The notes under the pieces were generated by a model, which saw only the letters and a program-made list of their open reading frames with translations, was not told the DNA's origin and did not search any database. A stretch of 5,204 nt of DNA, taken from an uncultured Clostridia bacterium (GTDB lineage: Bacteria > Bacillota > Clostridia > Oscillospirales > Butyricicoccaceae). Shown piece after piece: positions 5,152 to 5,204 of the stretch; within the stretch, counting starts at the first letter, position 1; each line of letters starts with the position of its first letter. The stretch spans positions 1 to 5,204 of the forward strand of contig CAJUJQ010000185.1 of NCBI GenBank assembly GCA_910586575.1, given 5' to 3'. The position numbers and the translations under genes are program-made.

Positions 5152-5204
5152 CCGAATTAGCTTGCTATTATCCCCGTTTAGAGCGAAAATGTGTATACCG
5201 AAAG
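5152..5204 (+). repeat. Leader repeat, copy B (iteron-like, runs to the window edge)
   Basis: The 48-bp unit at 5152-5199 matches 3971-4018 at 37 positions with no gaps. After its TACC end the sequence CCGAAAG (5198-5204) resembles the beginning of a further unit (CCGAAAAAG in copy A), but the window ends there. It lies immediately downstream of a consensus-like promoter, so it probably sits in a 5' leader or at an operator of the next gene. Confidence 0.75.

Noticed and set aside
3960..5204. CRISPR array
   Set aside because: Only two full copies more than 1.1 kb apart with genes between them, and no regular spacers or cas genes.

Overview
The window looks like accessory (mobile) DNA of a Gram-positive, probably a gut-type clostridial Firmicute. 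This rests on strong purine-rich Shine-Dalgarno sites before nearly every gene, a TTG start, overlapping genes and protein families typical of clostridial prophages and conjugative elements. The host cannot be named from the sequence.

Left part (1-3183), all on the + strand, is a tightly packed prophage packaging and DNA-modification module. It contains an HNH endonuclease (5' end outside the window), a P27-type terminase small subunit, a ParB-like plus beta-class DNA methyltransferase fusion, a PP-loop PAPS-reductase-like protein, and the first 39 codons of a cytosine-5 DNA methyltransferase that then breaks off. The last three genes overlap their predecessors by 4, 8 and 17 nt, so they were built as one translationally coupled operon. 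No terminase large subunit, portal or capsid gene follows; the phage operon ends at the broken methyltransferase.

Middle part (about 3184-3945) has a different, AT-richer character. A small ribbon-helix-helix regulator on the minus strand faces away from a small SLOG/DUF2493 protein on the plus strand. Between them lies a perfect 19-nt palindrome that overlaps the likely -10 box of the regulator and the -35 region of the SLOG gene, so this is probably an autoregulated divergent switch. A strong rho-independent terminator closes the SLOG gene.

Right part (about 3946-5204) holds a two-gene unit: a 253-aa protein of the kind often labelled 'virulence protein' in clostridial mobile elements, without functional proof, and a roughly 97-aa DUF6809-like protein. 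The first gene and the still unseen gene beyond the right edge are each preceded by a 48-bp leader repeat (37/48 identical, no gaps). Parts of the repeat recur again around the full copies, which gives an iteron-like look. This repeat is the least explained and most interesting signal in the window.

Overall, the window appears to be a mosaic: a phage modification cassette cut off inside a methyltransferase gene and joined to a regulatory and cargo block of another mobile element.
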